64,000 bases of DNA from Elusimicrobia bacterium RIFOXYA2_FULL_47_53 (lineage in GTDB: Bacteria; Elusimicrobiota; Endomicrobiia; Endomicrobiales; XYA2-FULL-47-53). The stretch's first letter is position 1; every line of letters starts with the position of its first letter. Location of the stretch: contig MGVE01000014.1 in the NCBI GenBank assembly GCA_001800315.1, positions 49,358 to 113,357 on the forward strand, read 5' to 3'. The position numbers and the translations under genes are program-made. Below, in pieces: positions 32,568-41,105 of the stretch. The notes beneath the pieces were generated by a model. It saw nothing but the letters and a program-made list of their open reading frames with translations, was not told where the DNA came from and did no database searches.

Positions 32568-32618
32568 TTACCATACAAACATAGGAGTATTATATATTGT
32601 ATGGTAACTTGATGTCAA
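32568..32618 (-). promoter_or_regulatory. Consensus promoter with overlapping 11-bp inverted-repeat operator
   Basis: On the minus strand TTGACA (32613-32618), an 18-base spacer and TATAAT (32589-32594) are both exact consensus hexamers. TTACCATACAA (32568-32578) and TTGTATGGTAA (32597-32607) are perfect inverted repeats. One arm lies in the spacer and the other just past the start point, so a bound repressor would block RNA polymerase. Confidence 0.8.
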
Positions 32619-32678
32619 GATAAATATGACTTCAATTAATTCATAACACCTTCTAAAAGTATCCTTGCTTTTACAGGG

Positions 32679-34448
32679 TTATCGCGGTTTTAATTTATTT
32701 TCCAGCGCTTTTTGAAACTCCGGATTAACGCTTCCTGATATTTGCCGCAGGGTCAGCACATCATCCCAGGATTTTTGATACTCCCCCGCGTAGAAAAATG
32801 CGTAAGCCCTGTTCTGAAGCGCTTCTGTTGAGTAGGGTTTTATTTCCAGCGCCTTTGTGAAATCCGCCGTTGCCTGCCTGAAATCCCCGAGTTTTCCGTA
32901 CAATACCCCGCGGGTTACCCATTCCTGCCACGAGCGCGGATTCAACTCAAGAAACGCGCTGTAATCCCGAAGCGCGGCTTTGTAATTTCCCTGTTCCGAG
33001 AGCAAGGCGGCGCGGCGGGCATAAGCTTTGGTAAAAAACGGATTGGCGCGAAGAGCCTCTGTGTAAGCCTGAAACGCTTTTTCGTTTTCTCCCGAGGAAT
33101 GAAACAGGCCGCCCATACTGTTATGAGCCGGAGCGTATTTCGGGTTAGCCGTAAGAGCAAGCTCGTAGTCGCGAAGCGCGGATACATTATCTCCGCGCCT
33201 GTTGTAAATGTCTCCGCGCATGCAGAGCGCGATTTCTGAAAGCGGATATTTTGTTATGGCGTTATTAAGCAGAGTTATACTGTCGTGCCACAAGGATGCC
33301 GTTTTCCAGGTAGCCGCGGAGAGCAATAATACGCACACAACGCCCGCGGTAGTGAGCAGTCTTTTTGCGCCCGCGGAGTCAATGGTTGACAGCGCGGCCG
33401 ATAGAATGAAGAGTAATCCGACGGAAGGCAAATACAAATACCTGTCGGCGTGCGTTCCTATGCCAAACGGTATCAACTGCAGAACAGGCGCTAAGGTAAT
33501 TACAAAAAACAAGGCGCCAAATACTGCCCTCCGGTTATTTCTGTATTTAGTCAGCATTACCGCGGCGATTAGACAGAGCGCCGCAAGCGAAACTATGCCC
33601 GCCGCCGCGGAGATGTTTCCCGCTTTAAACGGATAAACGAATGAAAGGCCAACAGGCGCCACGAATTTCCCGGCATAAAATAGCAGTCCGAAAGCCGCGA
33701 AAAGCGCCTGAGAGGCGATGCCGCCCGCGAACAGCGGGCCGGAATAGAATTCTGTGGAGTATTGGGCGCGCAGAGCAATAAATGTAAATAGCGCGGAGAG
33801 AGCGAAAAACGGCAATTTTTCCAACAGTATTTTAGAAACATCTTTTCTTTCGCGCAGATAATCCAGAAGTATAAGCGCCGCGGGCAGTGTTACCGCCATA
33901 GGTTTTGATAAAAGAGACAGCGCAAAAATAAATGCGGATGCGTAAAGGTATTTTTTGTCGCGCCGGTCCAGGTAGTTAAGATAGGCAAGAAGGCTGATTA
34001 AGTAGAAAAAAGCGCTCAAGAGATCTTTTCTCTCCGATATCCACGCGACAGACTCAACATGGACAGGGTGCGCGGCAAACACCAGGGCGGCAAAAAGCGA
34101 TACCCGGAGCGGGAAAGCAGTTTTTAAAAACAGCAAATACACAAGAATACTAATGAAAATATGCAAAGCCAGGTTTGTCGCGTGAAATGCCGAAGGGTTC
34201 ATTCCGAAGGCTCGGTATTCTATCATGTACGAGAGAGTGACAAGCGGGTGGTAGAGCCCCATGTAAGGTTTGAGAAATAAATCCCCTATTTTGTTCGGCG
34301 AAGCTTTCACAACAAAGGGATTCTCGGTTACCAGAACCGTGTCGTCAATTTCCAGAAAATTGTTGCGCAGAGACGGCAAATAGGAGAACGCGCCGACAAT
34401 TGCTATTATCGCTATGGAGAGAAGCACAGCTTTTTTTATTGGAATCAA
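32679..34448 (-). CDS. TMTC-like multi-membrane protein with C-terminal TPR repeats
   Basis: 589 residues. About ten membrane helices occupy residues 1-385. Early extracytoplasmic motifs include NNFLEIDDTVLVTENPFV, PLVTLSYMIEY, AAHPVHVESVAWISERKD and GTHADRYLYLPSVG, typical of TMTC/PMT-related proteins that O-mannosylate or otherwise glycosylate extracytoplasmic targets. Residues about 400-580 are TPR repeats, such as NYKAALRDYSAFLELNPRSW. Acceptor unknown. Such proteins are common in several uncultured phyla. No partner gene is adjacent. Confidence 0.85.
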   Translation of the reverse strand: MIPIKKAVLLSIAIIAIVGAFSYLPSLRNNFLEIDDTVLVTENPFVVKASPNKIGDLFLKPYMGLYHPLVTLSYMIEYRAFGMNPSAFHATNLALHIFISILVYLLFLKTAFPLRVSLFAALVFAAHPVHVESVAWISERKDLLSAFFYLISLLAYLNYLDRRDKKYLYASAFIFALSLLSKPMAVTLPAALILLDYLRERKDVSKILLEKLPFFALSALFTFIALRAQYSTEFYSGPLFAGGIASQALFAAFGLLFYAGKFVAPVGLSFVYPFKAGNISAAAGIVSLAALCLIAAVMLTKYRNNRRAVFGALFFVITLAPVLQLIPFGIGTHADRYLYLPSVGLLFILSAALSTIDSAGAKRLLTTAGVVCVLLLSAATWKTASLWHDSITLLNNAITKYPLSEIALCMRGDIYNRRGDNVSALRDYELALTANPKYAPAHNSMGGLFHSSGENEKAFQAYTEALRANPFFTKAYARRAALLSEQGNYKAALRDYSAFLELNPRSWQEWVTRGVLYGKLGDFRQATADFTKALEIKPYSTEALQNRAYAFFYAGEYQKSWDDVLTLRQISGSVNPEFQKALENKLKPR

Positions 34449-34485
34449 TTTTGGCCTTTTGGCGGAAGGTGCAACCGCGCTTTTA

Positions 34486-34860
34486 AGTTATAAGTTTTAA
34501 GTTGTAAGTTATAAGTGAACGGCGAACTTCTGGGTCGTCATATCTTTTCCTGACAACAGAGATCCTTCTCTCCCTTCGGGAGATCAGGATGACGGCTTTT
34601 TCGTTGTCTTCGCGAGCGGAGCGTGGCGATCTCGCAGTTTACGCCGAGATTGCTTCGTCGTTGCACTCCTCGCAAAGACGGACTTTTCTGTGTCGTCATA
34701 CCCGCGGAAGCGGGTTCCAGTGGTTTTTCTGAAACCAGAATTACACCCCGGGGGTGTAATACGGATAAACCATTTAACTGCGAGATTGCCCCGCCACTTA
34801 ACCTTTGGCGAACTGACGCGCCGTTTCGGGTTTGTTAAGCCCTGCTCTGAGGTTATAAAA
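34486..34860. repeat. Interspersed palindromic repeat cluster 4
   Basis: Order: AAGTTATAAGTTTTAAG tandem motif (34486-34515), CTCCCTTCGGGAG hairpin (34565), GTCATACCCGCGGAAGCGGG extending to TTCCAG (34695-34720), and a single copy of the 29-nt unit (CCCGCCACTTAACCTTTGGC, near 34790). Apparent frames on both strands are repeat by-products. No gene seen between 34449 and 34900. Confidence 0.8.
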
Positions 34861-34864
34861 ACAA

Positions 34865-34900
34865 AAAAATCCTCCCGCAAAAAACGCTGGCGGGGATTTT
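34865..34900 (-). terminator. Intrinsic terminator of rsgA
   Basis: Immediately after the rsgA stop the minus strand reads AATCCCCGCC, a short loop, and GCGGGAGGATT followed by a T-run. This gives a stem of about nine pairs with one bulge. Confidence 0.8.
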
Positions 34901-35983
34901 TTAATGTTCGTATTTTCTTTTATGCTCTTGCATCTGTTTGGTTAGTTTACTTATATTCTTTTCCCAGACGACTTTCGCATTGCGGGATTTTATTTTTTCC
35001 TTGCGGGTCGCTAAATATCGGAGTTCCTTTTTGACCTTTGTGTAGTTATTAAACCGTTTGGGGTCTAACGCGCCGTTTTCCATCGCCGCCCTGACGGCGC
35101 AGCCCGGTTCATCGGCATGTTTGCAGTCCTTGAACCTGCAATTAGCCGCTATGTCCTTAATATCGTTGAAGGTAGTGTCAAGGCTATCTTCTTCTGCCCA
35201 CAGGCGGAGTTCGCGAAGCCCTGGATTGTCAATGACGATCCCTCCGCCGGGAAGTAGAATAAGCTCCCTGTGAGTTGTTATATGTTTACCTTTACCGTCA
35301 CTTTCCCGGACTGTGCCGACTTTTAATCTTTCTTCCCCCAGCAGGCGGTTAATTATTGTTGATTTCCCCACTCCGGAAGAACCAATGAAAGATACGGTAA
35401 CGCCTTTTGTGATGTATTCATCAAGGAATTCAATCCCCATATTATTCGCCGCGCTCAAAGTGTGGATTGGATGTCCGGTAGCAATAGATTTTACCTCTTC
35501 CACTCTTTCCTGCAAATTGTCGCAGAGATCTGTTTTGTTCAGCAAAATAACAGGTTTTATGCCGCTGTTGACCGCAAGTATCAGGTATCTTTCTATGCGC
35601 CTTAAGTTAAAGTCGGTATCAAGCCCGTTTACCAGAAATACTATATCAATGTTTGACACTAAAACCTGCTCTTCCGTTATTTCTCCGGGTGATTTTCTGG
35701 AGAATTTTGTTTTCCTCGGCAGGATAGCCTCAATTACCGCCAGATTGCCTTCAGGCGATAACCGGGCCATTACCCAGTCGCCAACCACAGGCAAATCGCT
35801 TATTGACGCGGCATTAAAGCGTATTTTGCCCGTTATTTCCGCACGATATTCACCCGTCTCGCTTAAAATGGAGTATATTTCTCTCTGAGCTGTTGCGACT
35901 CTCGCGGGAAAGACATTCTCGCTTTTTACCGCGTTAAAACTGTCGTTAAATTGATTATTCCAACCCAGCTCTGTTAATTCCAT
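34901..35983 (-). CDS. rsgA: Small ribosomal subunit biogenesis GTPase RsgA
   Basis: 360 residues. An N-terminal OB fold is followed by a circularly permuted GTPase in which NKTD (PVILLNKTDL) comes before the P-loop (FIGSSGVGKSTIINRL) and switch DNPGLREL. A zinc motif CRFKDCKHADEPGC and a basic C-terminal helix follow. It acts late in 30S assembly. It appears monocistronic, with its own terminator. Confidence 0.97.
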   Translation of the reverse strand: MELTELGWNNQFNDSFNAVKSENVFPARVATAQREIYSILSETGEYRAEITGKIRFNAASISDLPVVGDWVMARLSPEGNLAVIEAILPRKTKFSRKSPGEITEEQVLVSNIDIVFLVNGLDTDFNLRRIERYLILAVNSGIKPVILLNKTDLCDNLQERVEEVKSIATGHPIHTLSAANNMGIEFLDEYITKGVTVSFIGSSGVGKSTIINRLLGEERLKVGTVRESDGKGKHITTHRELILLPGGGIVIDNPGLRELRLWAEEDSLDTTFNDIKDIAANCRFKDCKHADEPGCAVRAAMENGALDPKRFNNYTKVKKELRYLATRKEKIKSRNAKVVWEKNISKLTKQMQEHKRKYEH

Positions 35984-36030
35984 TTTAATTTATCCAGTCC
36001 GTTTGCCGGCTAAACGGGAGTGCCATAGGG

Positions 36031-36951
36031 CTATTTCTTTTTGCCGTTTGCTTTTTTTGATTTCAGGAAGAAGAATAAGACGACGCCGCAGGTTACCACC
36101 GTGGATGCCCACTCCGGAATGTGAACCCCGAAGCTTTTGAGTATCATAAAAGAGCCGAGGAAAAGTATGGAGTACATGGCCCCGTTTTTAAGGTAAATGT
36201 ATTTTTTTACGCGCTCAATGTTGCCTATCGTCAGCTGTCTGACTACCACCGCTCCCAGGCCGTTGCCGAGTAGAATTATCGGGACCGACATCGTAAAAGC
36301 GAAGGCGCCGAGTACGCCGTCTATGGAGAAGGTCGCGTCTATGACTTCAAGATAGAGTATCTTGCTCAGGTCCGAGGCACCGGAACTCAAAAGCTCTTTC
36401 TCCGACTTCTCGGCGCTGCTCTTAAACCCGTGAGTTATAAAAAAAGCGCTGGAACCGATTACGGCGCTGAAAGCCATCATGGGGTGTTTTTTAAGCGAAA
36501 TCCAGACTATGACAGTCAGGAGCACGGATACCACGGAGTAGAACCACAGGCCGTTGGCATAAAAGAATTTTTCAACGACAGGCAGTCCGAAGTTCTTGGA
36601 TTCAAGGAAAAGCCAGTGCAGGAACAGGAAAAGCAGGAAAATTCCGCCGCCCATCATAAGTATGGGGGCCGAGCTTTCAATGGCTTCGGCGACCTTCGGG
36701 TCGCTTGAGAAAGTGGCTGTCAGCGCGCCTATAAAGCTAAGGGACGGCGTAGTCATCCACACGATAACCCACGGCAGTAGCCCTCGCACGACAAAAACGG
36801 CGAATATTATTCCCCAGAACAAAAACCACCGGCGCGCCCTGGCGCTCATTCCGGAAAGCACCTCGGCGTTTATAATGGCATTGTCAATGCTGGATATTGT
36901 TTCAAAAAGGGATAAACCGATAATCGGTATAAGTAATGAAAATAAGTCCAT
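36031..36951 (-). CDS. DUF475 / TerC-superfamily integral membrane protein
   Basis: 306 residues with about eight membrane helices. The acidic intramembrane motifs of the family are visible in both halves: ETISSIDNAIINAEVL near the start and YLEVIDATFSIDGVLGAFAF near residue 200. TerC-superfamily proteins handle metal ions (manganese export in some) or tellurite resistance; the ion here is unknown. The C-terminus is Lys-rich. No neighbouring ter genes are present. Confidence 0.88.
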   Translation of the reverse strand: MDLFSLLIPIIGLSLFETISSIDNAIINAEVLSGMSARARRWFLFWGIIFAVFVVRGLLPWVIVWMTTPSLSFIGALTATFSSDPKVAEAIESSAPILMMGGGIFLLFLFLHWLFLESKNFGLPVVEKFFYANGLWFYSVVSVLLTVIVWISLKKHPMMAFSAVIGSSAFFITHGFKSSAEKSEKELLSSGASDLSKILYLEVIDATFSIDGVLGAFAFTMSVPIILLGNGLGAVVVRQLTIGNIERVKKYIYLKNGAMYSILFLGSFMILKSFGVHIPEWASTVVTCGVVLFFFLKSKKANGKKK

Positions 36952-37019
36952 GACACCTCGCCTTGTTATGTTTTATGCCGCTCGTAAACTGGCTCAAATT
37001 TTACCATTTTATCAAGGAA

Positions 37020-37555
37020 AATCATAGCTTCCGGTCGTCAAGCGAGGCAGCTCTTTTGTGTCGTCATGCCAGCGGAAGCTGGTATCCAGAGGTTTTTCTG
37101 GATTACGGAGTGGCGGCCCAATGCTTTGAATAAAATCAGCCGGCCTCCCAGGCGAATGCGAAGCATTCTTCACCCGTCCAAAGACGGGTGATTTTTCGCC
37201 GCGGGACAGAACATTTCCGGAATGACGGACTTTACGGAACGCGCAGCAAGCTGCGCCGCTACAAAACCATTTAACTGCGAGATTGCCCCACCACTGAACC
37301 TTCGGCGGACTGTCGCCCGCCACTGAACCTTCGGCGGACTGTCGCCCGCCACTGAACCTTCGGCGGACTGTCGCCCGCCACTGAACCTTCGGCGGACTGT
37401 CGCCCACCACTGAACCTTCGGCGGACTGTCGCCCGCCACTGAACCTTTGGCGTGCTGACGCGTCCCTTCGCTCGCAACGATAGACTTTTTTAGTGTTGTC
37501 ATCCCAGAGGCAGTAGTCTGGGATCCATTACAAAAAGCCATTAATAATGGCCTAA
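37020..37555. repeat. Interspersed composite repeat cluster 5
   Basis: The palindrome GTCATGCCAGCGGAAGCTGG extending to TATCCAG (37063-37089) is followed by GGTTTTTCTG and the roughly 107-nt block (37104-37210), in the same order as 21533-21678. After it come CCGGAATGACGGA, a sequence shared with 52200-52250 (ACGGAACGCGCAGCAAGCTG), a 29-nt tandem array, and GTCATCCCAGAGGCAGTAGT (shared with 52388). No gene seen. Confidence 0.85.
37287..37460. repeat. Six-unit 29-nt tandem array
   Basis: Units start at 37287, 37316, 37345, 37374, 37403 and 37432. The consensus begins CCCGCCACTGAACCTTCGGC and ends GGACTGTCG. Units 1-5 differ only by G/A in the fourth base; the sixth is diverged (TTTGGCGTGCTGACG). 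CCGCC and GGCGG inside each unit can pair as a small hairpin. The repeats are contiguous with no spacers, so this is not a CRISPR array. Confidence 0.92.
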
Positions 37556-37560
37556 AATAA

Positions 37561-37587
37561 AAAACCGCCCGGTTAAAGGCGGCTTTT
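37561..37587 (-). terminator. Terminator after the carboxynorspermidine synthase gene
   Basis: On the minus strand AAAAGCCGCC, a short loop and GGGCGGTTTTTT form a compact hairpin with a T-run, 24 bases after the stop codon at 37611. Confidence 0.8.
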
Positions 37588-37610
37588 TACATTTAATATT
37601 GTGCTCTTTG

Positions 37611-38864
37611 TTAAGAAGTCTTGGTGTTGAGTTTTTTCAGCTTATAGCTGGATATTTTCTTTACTTCGGTCGGGAGGCCCATTCCGTTTAAAAGCTCTAT
37701 AAAAGGATCCGGGTCAAGCTCTTCCACATTTACCATGGTTTTTACATCCCATTGGCCTTTAGCGATAAGGATGGCCGCGGCAACCGGCGGAACGCCGGCG
37801 GTGTAGCTTATGGCCTGGGACTCAACCTCGTTGTAGCATTCTTTATGGTCGCAGACATTGTAGATGAAGAGTTCTTTTTCCTTCTCCCCCTTTTTGCCTT
37901 TTACAAGACAGCCTATGCAGGTTTTTCCGGTATAGTTAGGAGCCAGGGTTTTCGGATCCGGCAGGCAGGCCTTTACTGCTTTAAGAGGCACCACTTCAAG
38001 CCCTTCCGCGGTTTTTACGGGTTTTTCGGACAGGAGCCCGATATTTTTTAAAACCGTGAAGCAGTTGATGTAGTGGTCGGAAAATCCCATCCAGAAGCGT
38101 ATGCTGTTGGCGTCAATGTTTTTGGAGAGCGAATGCAGTTCGTCGTGCCCGGTCAGGTAAACAGGCTGTTTCCCTACCACCGGGAAGCTGTAAACGAGCT
38201 TTTCGGTGTGCGTGGGAAGGCAGACCCATTTGCGGTCTATCCAGGTCCAGACCTTTACGAATTCCCTGAAGTTTATCTCGGGGTCAAAATTCGTGGCAAA
38301 ATACTTGCCGTGCGACCCGGCGTTAACATCCATGATATCAATCGTGTCTATTTTATCAAAGTAGTGTTTCAACGCGAGCGCGCAGTAGGCATTGACCACG
38401 CCCGGATCAAAGCCGGCTCCGAGTATCGCGGTTACGCCTTTTTCCTTGCAGCGGTCTTTCCTTTTCCACTCATAATTTCCGTACCAGGGCGGATCCTCGC
38501 ATACCTTGTCGGGTTCCTCGTGTATGGCGGTGTCTATGTAGGCCGCGCCGGTTTCTATGCAGGCTTCAAGCACCGACATGTTGACGAAAGCGGAAGCAAG
38601 GTTGACGACGATTGAAATATCGTTTTCCTTGATTAGTTTTACTGTCGCTTTTACATCCTTCGCGTCAATCTGCTTGGCCGTAATCGTGTTCTTGGGGTCT
38701 TTGTAGCTGTTTTTGTTTTTCACGCTCGCAAGAATGTCTTCGCAGTGTTTCGGCGAACGGGAAGCGATATAAATATTGCCGAATATGTCGTTGTTCTGCG
38801 CGAACTTGTGCGCCGCCACATGAGCAACTCCCCCGGCTCCTACGATAAGCACATTTCTTTTCAT
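37611..38864 (-). CDS. Carboxynorspermidine/carboxyspermidine synthase (saccharopine dehydrogenase family)
   Basis: 417 residues. The N-terminal Rossmann motif is VLIVGAGGVAHVAAHKFA. NLASAFVNMSVLEACIETGA, GAGFDPGVVNAYCALA and DVNAGSHGKYFATNFDPEIN match the carboxy(nor)spermidine dehydrogenase branch. It condenses aspartate semialdehyde with a diamine, using NADPH. It lies 15 bases downstream of the decarboxylase gene that consumes its product, so the pair makes norspermidine or spermidine by the non-aminopropyltransferase route. Confidence 0.92.
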   Translation of the reverse strand: MKRNVLIVGAGGVAHVAAHKFAQNNDIFGNIYIASRSPKHCEDILASVKNKNSYKDPKNTITAKQIDAKDVKATVKLIKENDISIVVNLASAFVNMSVLEACIETGAAYIDTAIHEEPDKVCEDPPWYGNYEWKRKDRCKEKGVTAILGAGFDPGVVNAYCALALKHYFDKIDTIDIMDVNAGSHGKYFATNFDPEINFREFVKVWTWIDRKWVCLPTHTEKLVYSFPVVGKQPVYLTGHDELHSLSKNIDANSIRFWMGFSDHYINCFTVLKNIGLLSEKPVKTAEGLEVVPLKAVKACLPDPKTLAPNYTGKTCIGCLVKGKKGEKEKELFIYNVCDHKECYNEVESQAISYTAGVPPVAAAILIAKGQWDVKTMVNVEELDPDPFIELLNGMGLPTEVKKISSYKLKKLNTKTS

Positions 38865-38879
38865 TGTTTTTCTCCCTGG

Positions 38880-39983
38880 TTACGATAAACTGCCGGTAAA
38901 ATCCTTATATGTAAATTCGCGGACAACTTTAATTTTCCCGTTTAACTGCCTGAGGACAATCGCGGGCATCTGCAGGCCGTTAAACCAGTTCTTTTTAACC
39001 ATTGAATATCCGGCCGCGTCGGCGATACGCACGATGGAGCCGGGTTTTAAGCGCGCTTTGAATTTGTAAGTTCCGAAAATATCGCCGGCGAGGCAGGAGC
39101 GCCCTGCCACGGTATATTTATATTTTCCGTTTTCAACGCCTTCCATTTTTGCCGGTGTTCTGTATATAAGAAGGTCCAGCATATGGGCTTCGGTTGAGGC
39201 GTCCACAATGGCTATGTCAACTTTGTTATGAACTACATCAAGAACTTTCGTAACAAGCTCTCCGCCCTTTGTTATGCTGGACTCGCCGGGTTCAAGGTAA
39301 ACCTGCAGGTTGAATTTCGCGCCAAACGACTTTAGTTTCGCGCAAAACTTATCCAGAGGATAGCCCTCTTTAGTGAAGTAAAGGCCGCCTCCGAGGCTCA
39401 CCCAGCTGAGCCTGCGCAGTATTTCGCCGTATTCCGAGGCTATGTAGTCAAGCGATTTTGAGAAATTAGGAAAATCGTCGTTTTCGCAGTTGAAGTGAAA
39501 CATCGCGCCGCTGATCTTGTCTATAACCTTAAGCACAGCTTTTTTGTCACTGACGCCCAGCCTGGAGTGCTTTCTGGCCGGGTCGGCGAGGTCAAAATGC
39601 GAATAGCTTATTCCGGGATTTATTCTAAGGCCTGTTTTAACGCCCCTGCAGTGCTTGGCGAAGGCCTTTAACTGCGAGACCGAATTGAAAATGACTTTAT
39701 CGGAGAATTTTGCCGTTTCCCGGATGTCGTTTTCGGAGAAGGCCACGCAGTAGGCGTGAGTCTCTTTGCCGAATTTTTCAAAGCCCAGCTTCGCCTCGTA
39801 GAGCGAACTGCTGGTGGTTCCGTCCATATAGCGGCGCATCAACGGAAAAACAGACCAGGTTGAAAAACATTTCAGGGCAAGCACCGACTTAGCGCCGGAG
39901 TGTTCCCGGACATACCTGATTTTTTTCAGGTTTGAAAGAAGCTTCCTTTCATCAATAAGGTAATAGGGCGTAGTTAGCCGCAT
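38880..39983 (-). CDS. nspC: Carboxynorspermidine decarboxylase
   Basis: 367 residues, a PLP-dependent fold-III decarboxylase. The PLP Lys lies in VLALKCFSTWSVF, and SLGGGLYFTKEGYP and VYLEPGES are family motifs. It decarboxylates carboxy(nor)spermidine. I start it at the ATG at 39983 (MRLTTPYYLIDERKLL). The frame stays open 63 codons further upstream, but that part is the translated TIR element at 39993-40160. No ribosome site is visible before the ATG; TATAAT sits two bases upstream. Confidence 0.94.
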   Translation of the reverse strand: MRLTTPYYLIDERKLLSNLKKIRYVREHSGAKSVLALKCFSTWSVFPLMRRYMDGTTSSSLYEAKLGFEKFGKETHAYCVAFSENDIRETAKFSDKVIFNSVSQLKAFAKHCRGVKTGLRINPGISYSHFDLADPARKHSRLGVSDKKAVLKVIDKISGAMFHFNCENDDFPNFSKSLDYIASEYGEILRRLSWVSLGGGLYFTKEGYPLDKFCAKLKSFGAKFNLQVYLEPGESSITKGGELVTKVLDVVHNKVDIAIVDASTEAHMLDLLIYRTPAKMEGVENGKYKYTVAGRSCLAGDIFGTYKFKARLKPGSIVRIADAAGYSMVKKNWFNGLQMPAIVLRQLNGKIKVVREFTYKDFTGSLS

Positions 39984-39992
39984 GATTATAAT

Positions 39993-40160
39993 TTGAGTCA
40001 GTTGAAAAACCTCTTTCGGGCTGCAATTTCGGTCTTTGGCCTGCGGCTTCGTTGGCCTCAGCTTACAGATACTCCGTGGAGCATATGCTCGCTTCGGCCG
40101 TCTTGCCTCGGCGCAAAGCCCAAAATTTCGCTCCTGAAACAGGCTTTTCAATTGACTCAA
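39993..40160. mobile_element. 168-nt TIR element 'e' upstream of nspC
   Basis: Ends TTGAGTCAGTTGAAAAACCT (39993-40012) and AGGCTTTTCAATTGACTCAA (40141-40160) pair with two mismatches over 20 bases. The interior is of the CTTCG/CCTCG type (CTTCGTTGGCCTCAGC). It begins ten bases from the nspC start codon and so occupies its 5' untranslated region. The region 40161-40395 to its right is AT-rich with no gene seen. Confidence 0.75.
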
Positions 40161-40395
40161 TTTACGGAGCAACCGATTAAAAAATATTGCCCGTCAAAAA
40201 TATGGATGTTAATAATATATTGATATTAAGTGTTTTTGAGGAAGGATATGAGTGAGAACAAAAGATTTTCATTGAAGTGATTTTATGTATTTACAGGATG
40301 CTTCTTGAGTTAAATTATCATCTCCTTGCGGTTTTAATTTTGCATAAGTTTATAAAATATTACAATTTGTGTCAATACTTCCGTCATAAAAACTA

Positions 40396-41097
40396 TTACA
40401 GCTCCGCCACTTCTGCGTTGGAGAGAGGCGACCATTGGAGCCGCGGAATAACCGCTTCGGAGCAAATCACCGGCGAGCCGCTGTCCTCGGCCCTGAAAAG
40501 AGAATAATAATCGCCGTTTCTGGTGTAATCCCGGAAGGCCAGCAGGGTTTCGCCGTCGGTCAGCAGAGAGTTCAGCGCGGAATATTCCATTTTTTTTATT
40601 TCCCCGAGAGCCCTGTTAAACGCGGCTTTTAACCCCATTGAGCCGTACTGGGCAATGTATCTGAAAAACACTTCAGTGTCGTAAGGGTCGCTTTCGGGCA
40701 GATATTCGGATTTAATGTGTTTGAGCATTTCGCTGAAGTCATTTTTTGAGATTGTGCCGTTGTGAGCGAAAATCATATTTTTAAACTCAAAAGGGTGGGC
40801 GTGGCGTGTCGTGGATGTGTCGTGCCAGGCGGATTTTCTGAGGTGGCAGACAAGAACTTTAGATTCTCCTATTTCTCTGAGCTTGCTTAGAATACTGGTT
40901 TTTTCCTGCGCCGCCGAACCGCCGCTTTTTAAAACCCTCGCCGAGCCGTTTTCATACCAGCCTATTCCCCAGCCGTCATAGTGGCCCTTTGAGTTTCCGG
41001 GCGGCACATTCCCTTCTACCGCAAGCTCCCAGAAGGCTTCCAGCAGATCGCTGTTTTTCAGGTAATTAAAATTCTTTATGCCCAGCAGTCTGCACAT
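40396..41097 (-). CDS. Class II glutamine amidotransferase (YafJ-like)
   Basis: 233 residues. Cys2 at the processed N-terminus (MCRLLGI) is the expected nucleophile. DGWGIGWYENG, VCHLRKSAWHDTSTTRHAHP and FAHNGTI complete the Ntn-type amidotransferase site. It is a stand-alone GATase_4 domain without a synthetase partner, and its substrate is unknown. It lies eight bases after spmB and may be the last gene of that operon. Confidence 0.9.
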   Translation of the reverse strand: MCRLLGIKNFNYLKNSDLLEAFWELAVEGNVPPGNSKGHYDGWGIGWYENGSARVLKSGGSAAQEKTSILSKLREIGESKVLVCHLRKSAWHDTSTTRHAHPFEFKNMIFAHNGTISKNDFSEMLKHIKSEYLPESDPYDTEVFFRYIAQYGSMGLKAAFNRALGEIKKMEYSALNSLLTDGETLLAFRDYTRNGDYYSLFRAEDSGSPVICSEAVIPRLQWSPLSNAEVAEL

Positions 41098-41105
41098 GGT
41101 TTCCT

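Noticed and set aside
37287..37460. Possible CRISPR array
   Set aside because: The 29-nt units are directly contiguous with no spacers, have a built-in end unit, and no cas gene is in the window. It is a simple tandem array.
39984..40172. 63-residue N-terminal extension of NspC
   Set aside because: The extension is the translated TIR element and has no similarity to the decarboxylase family, whose normal start is at the ATG at 39983.
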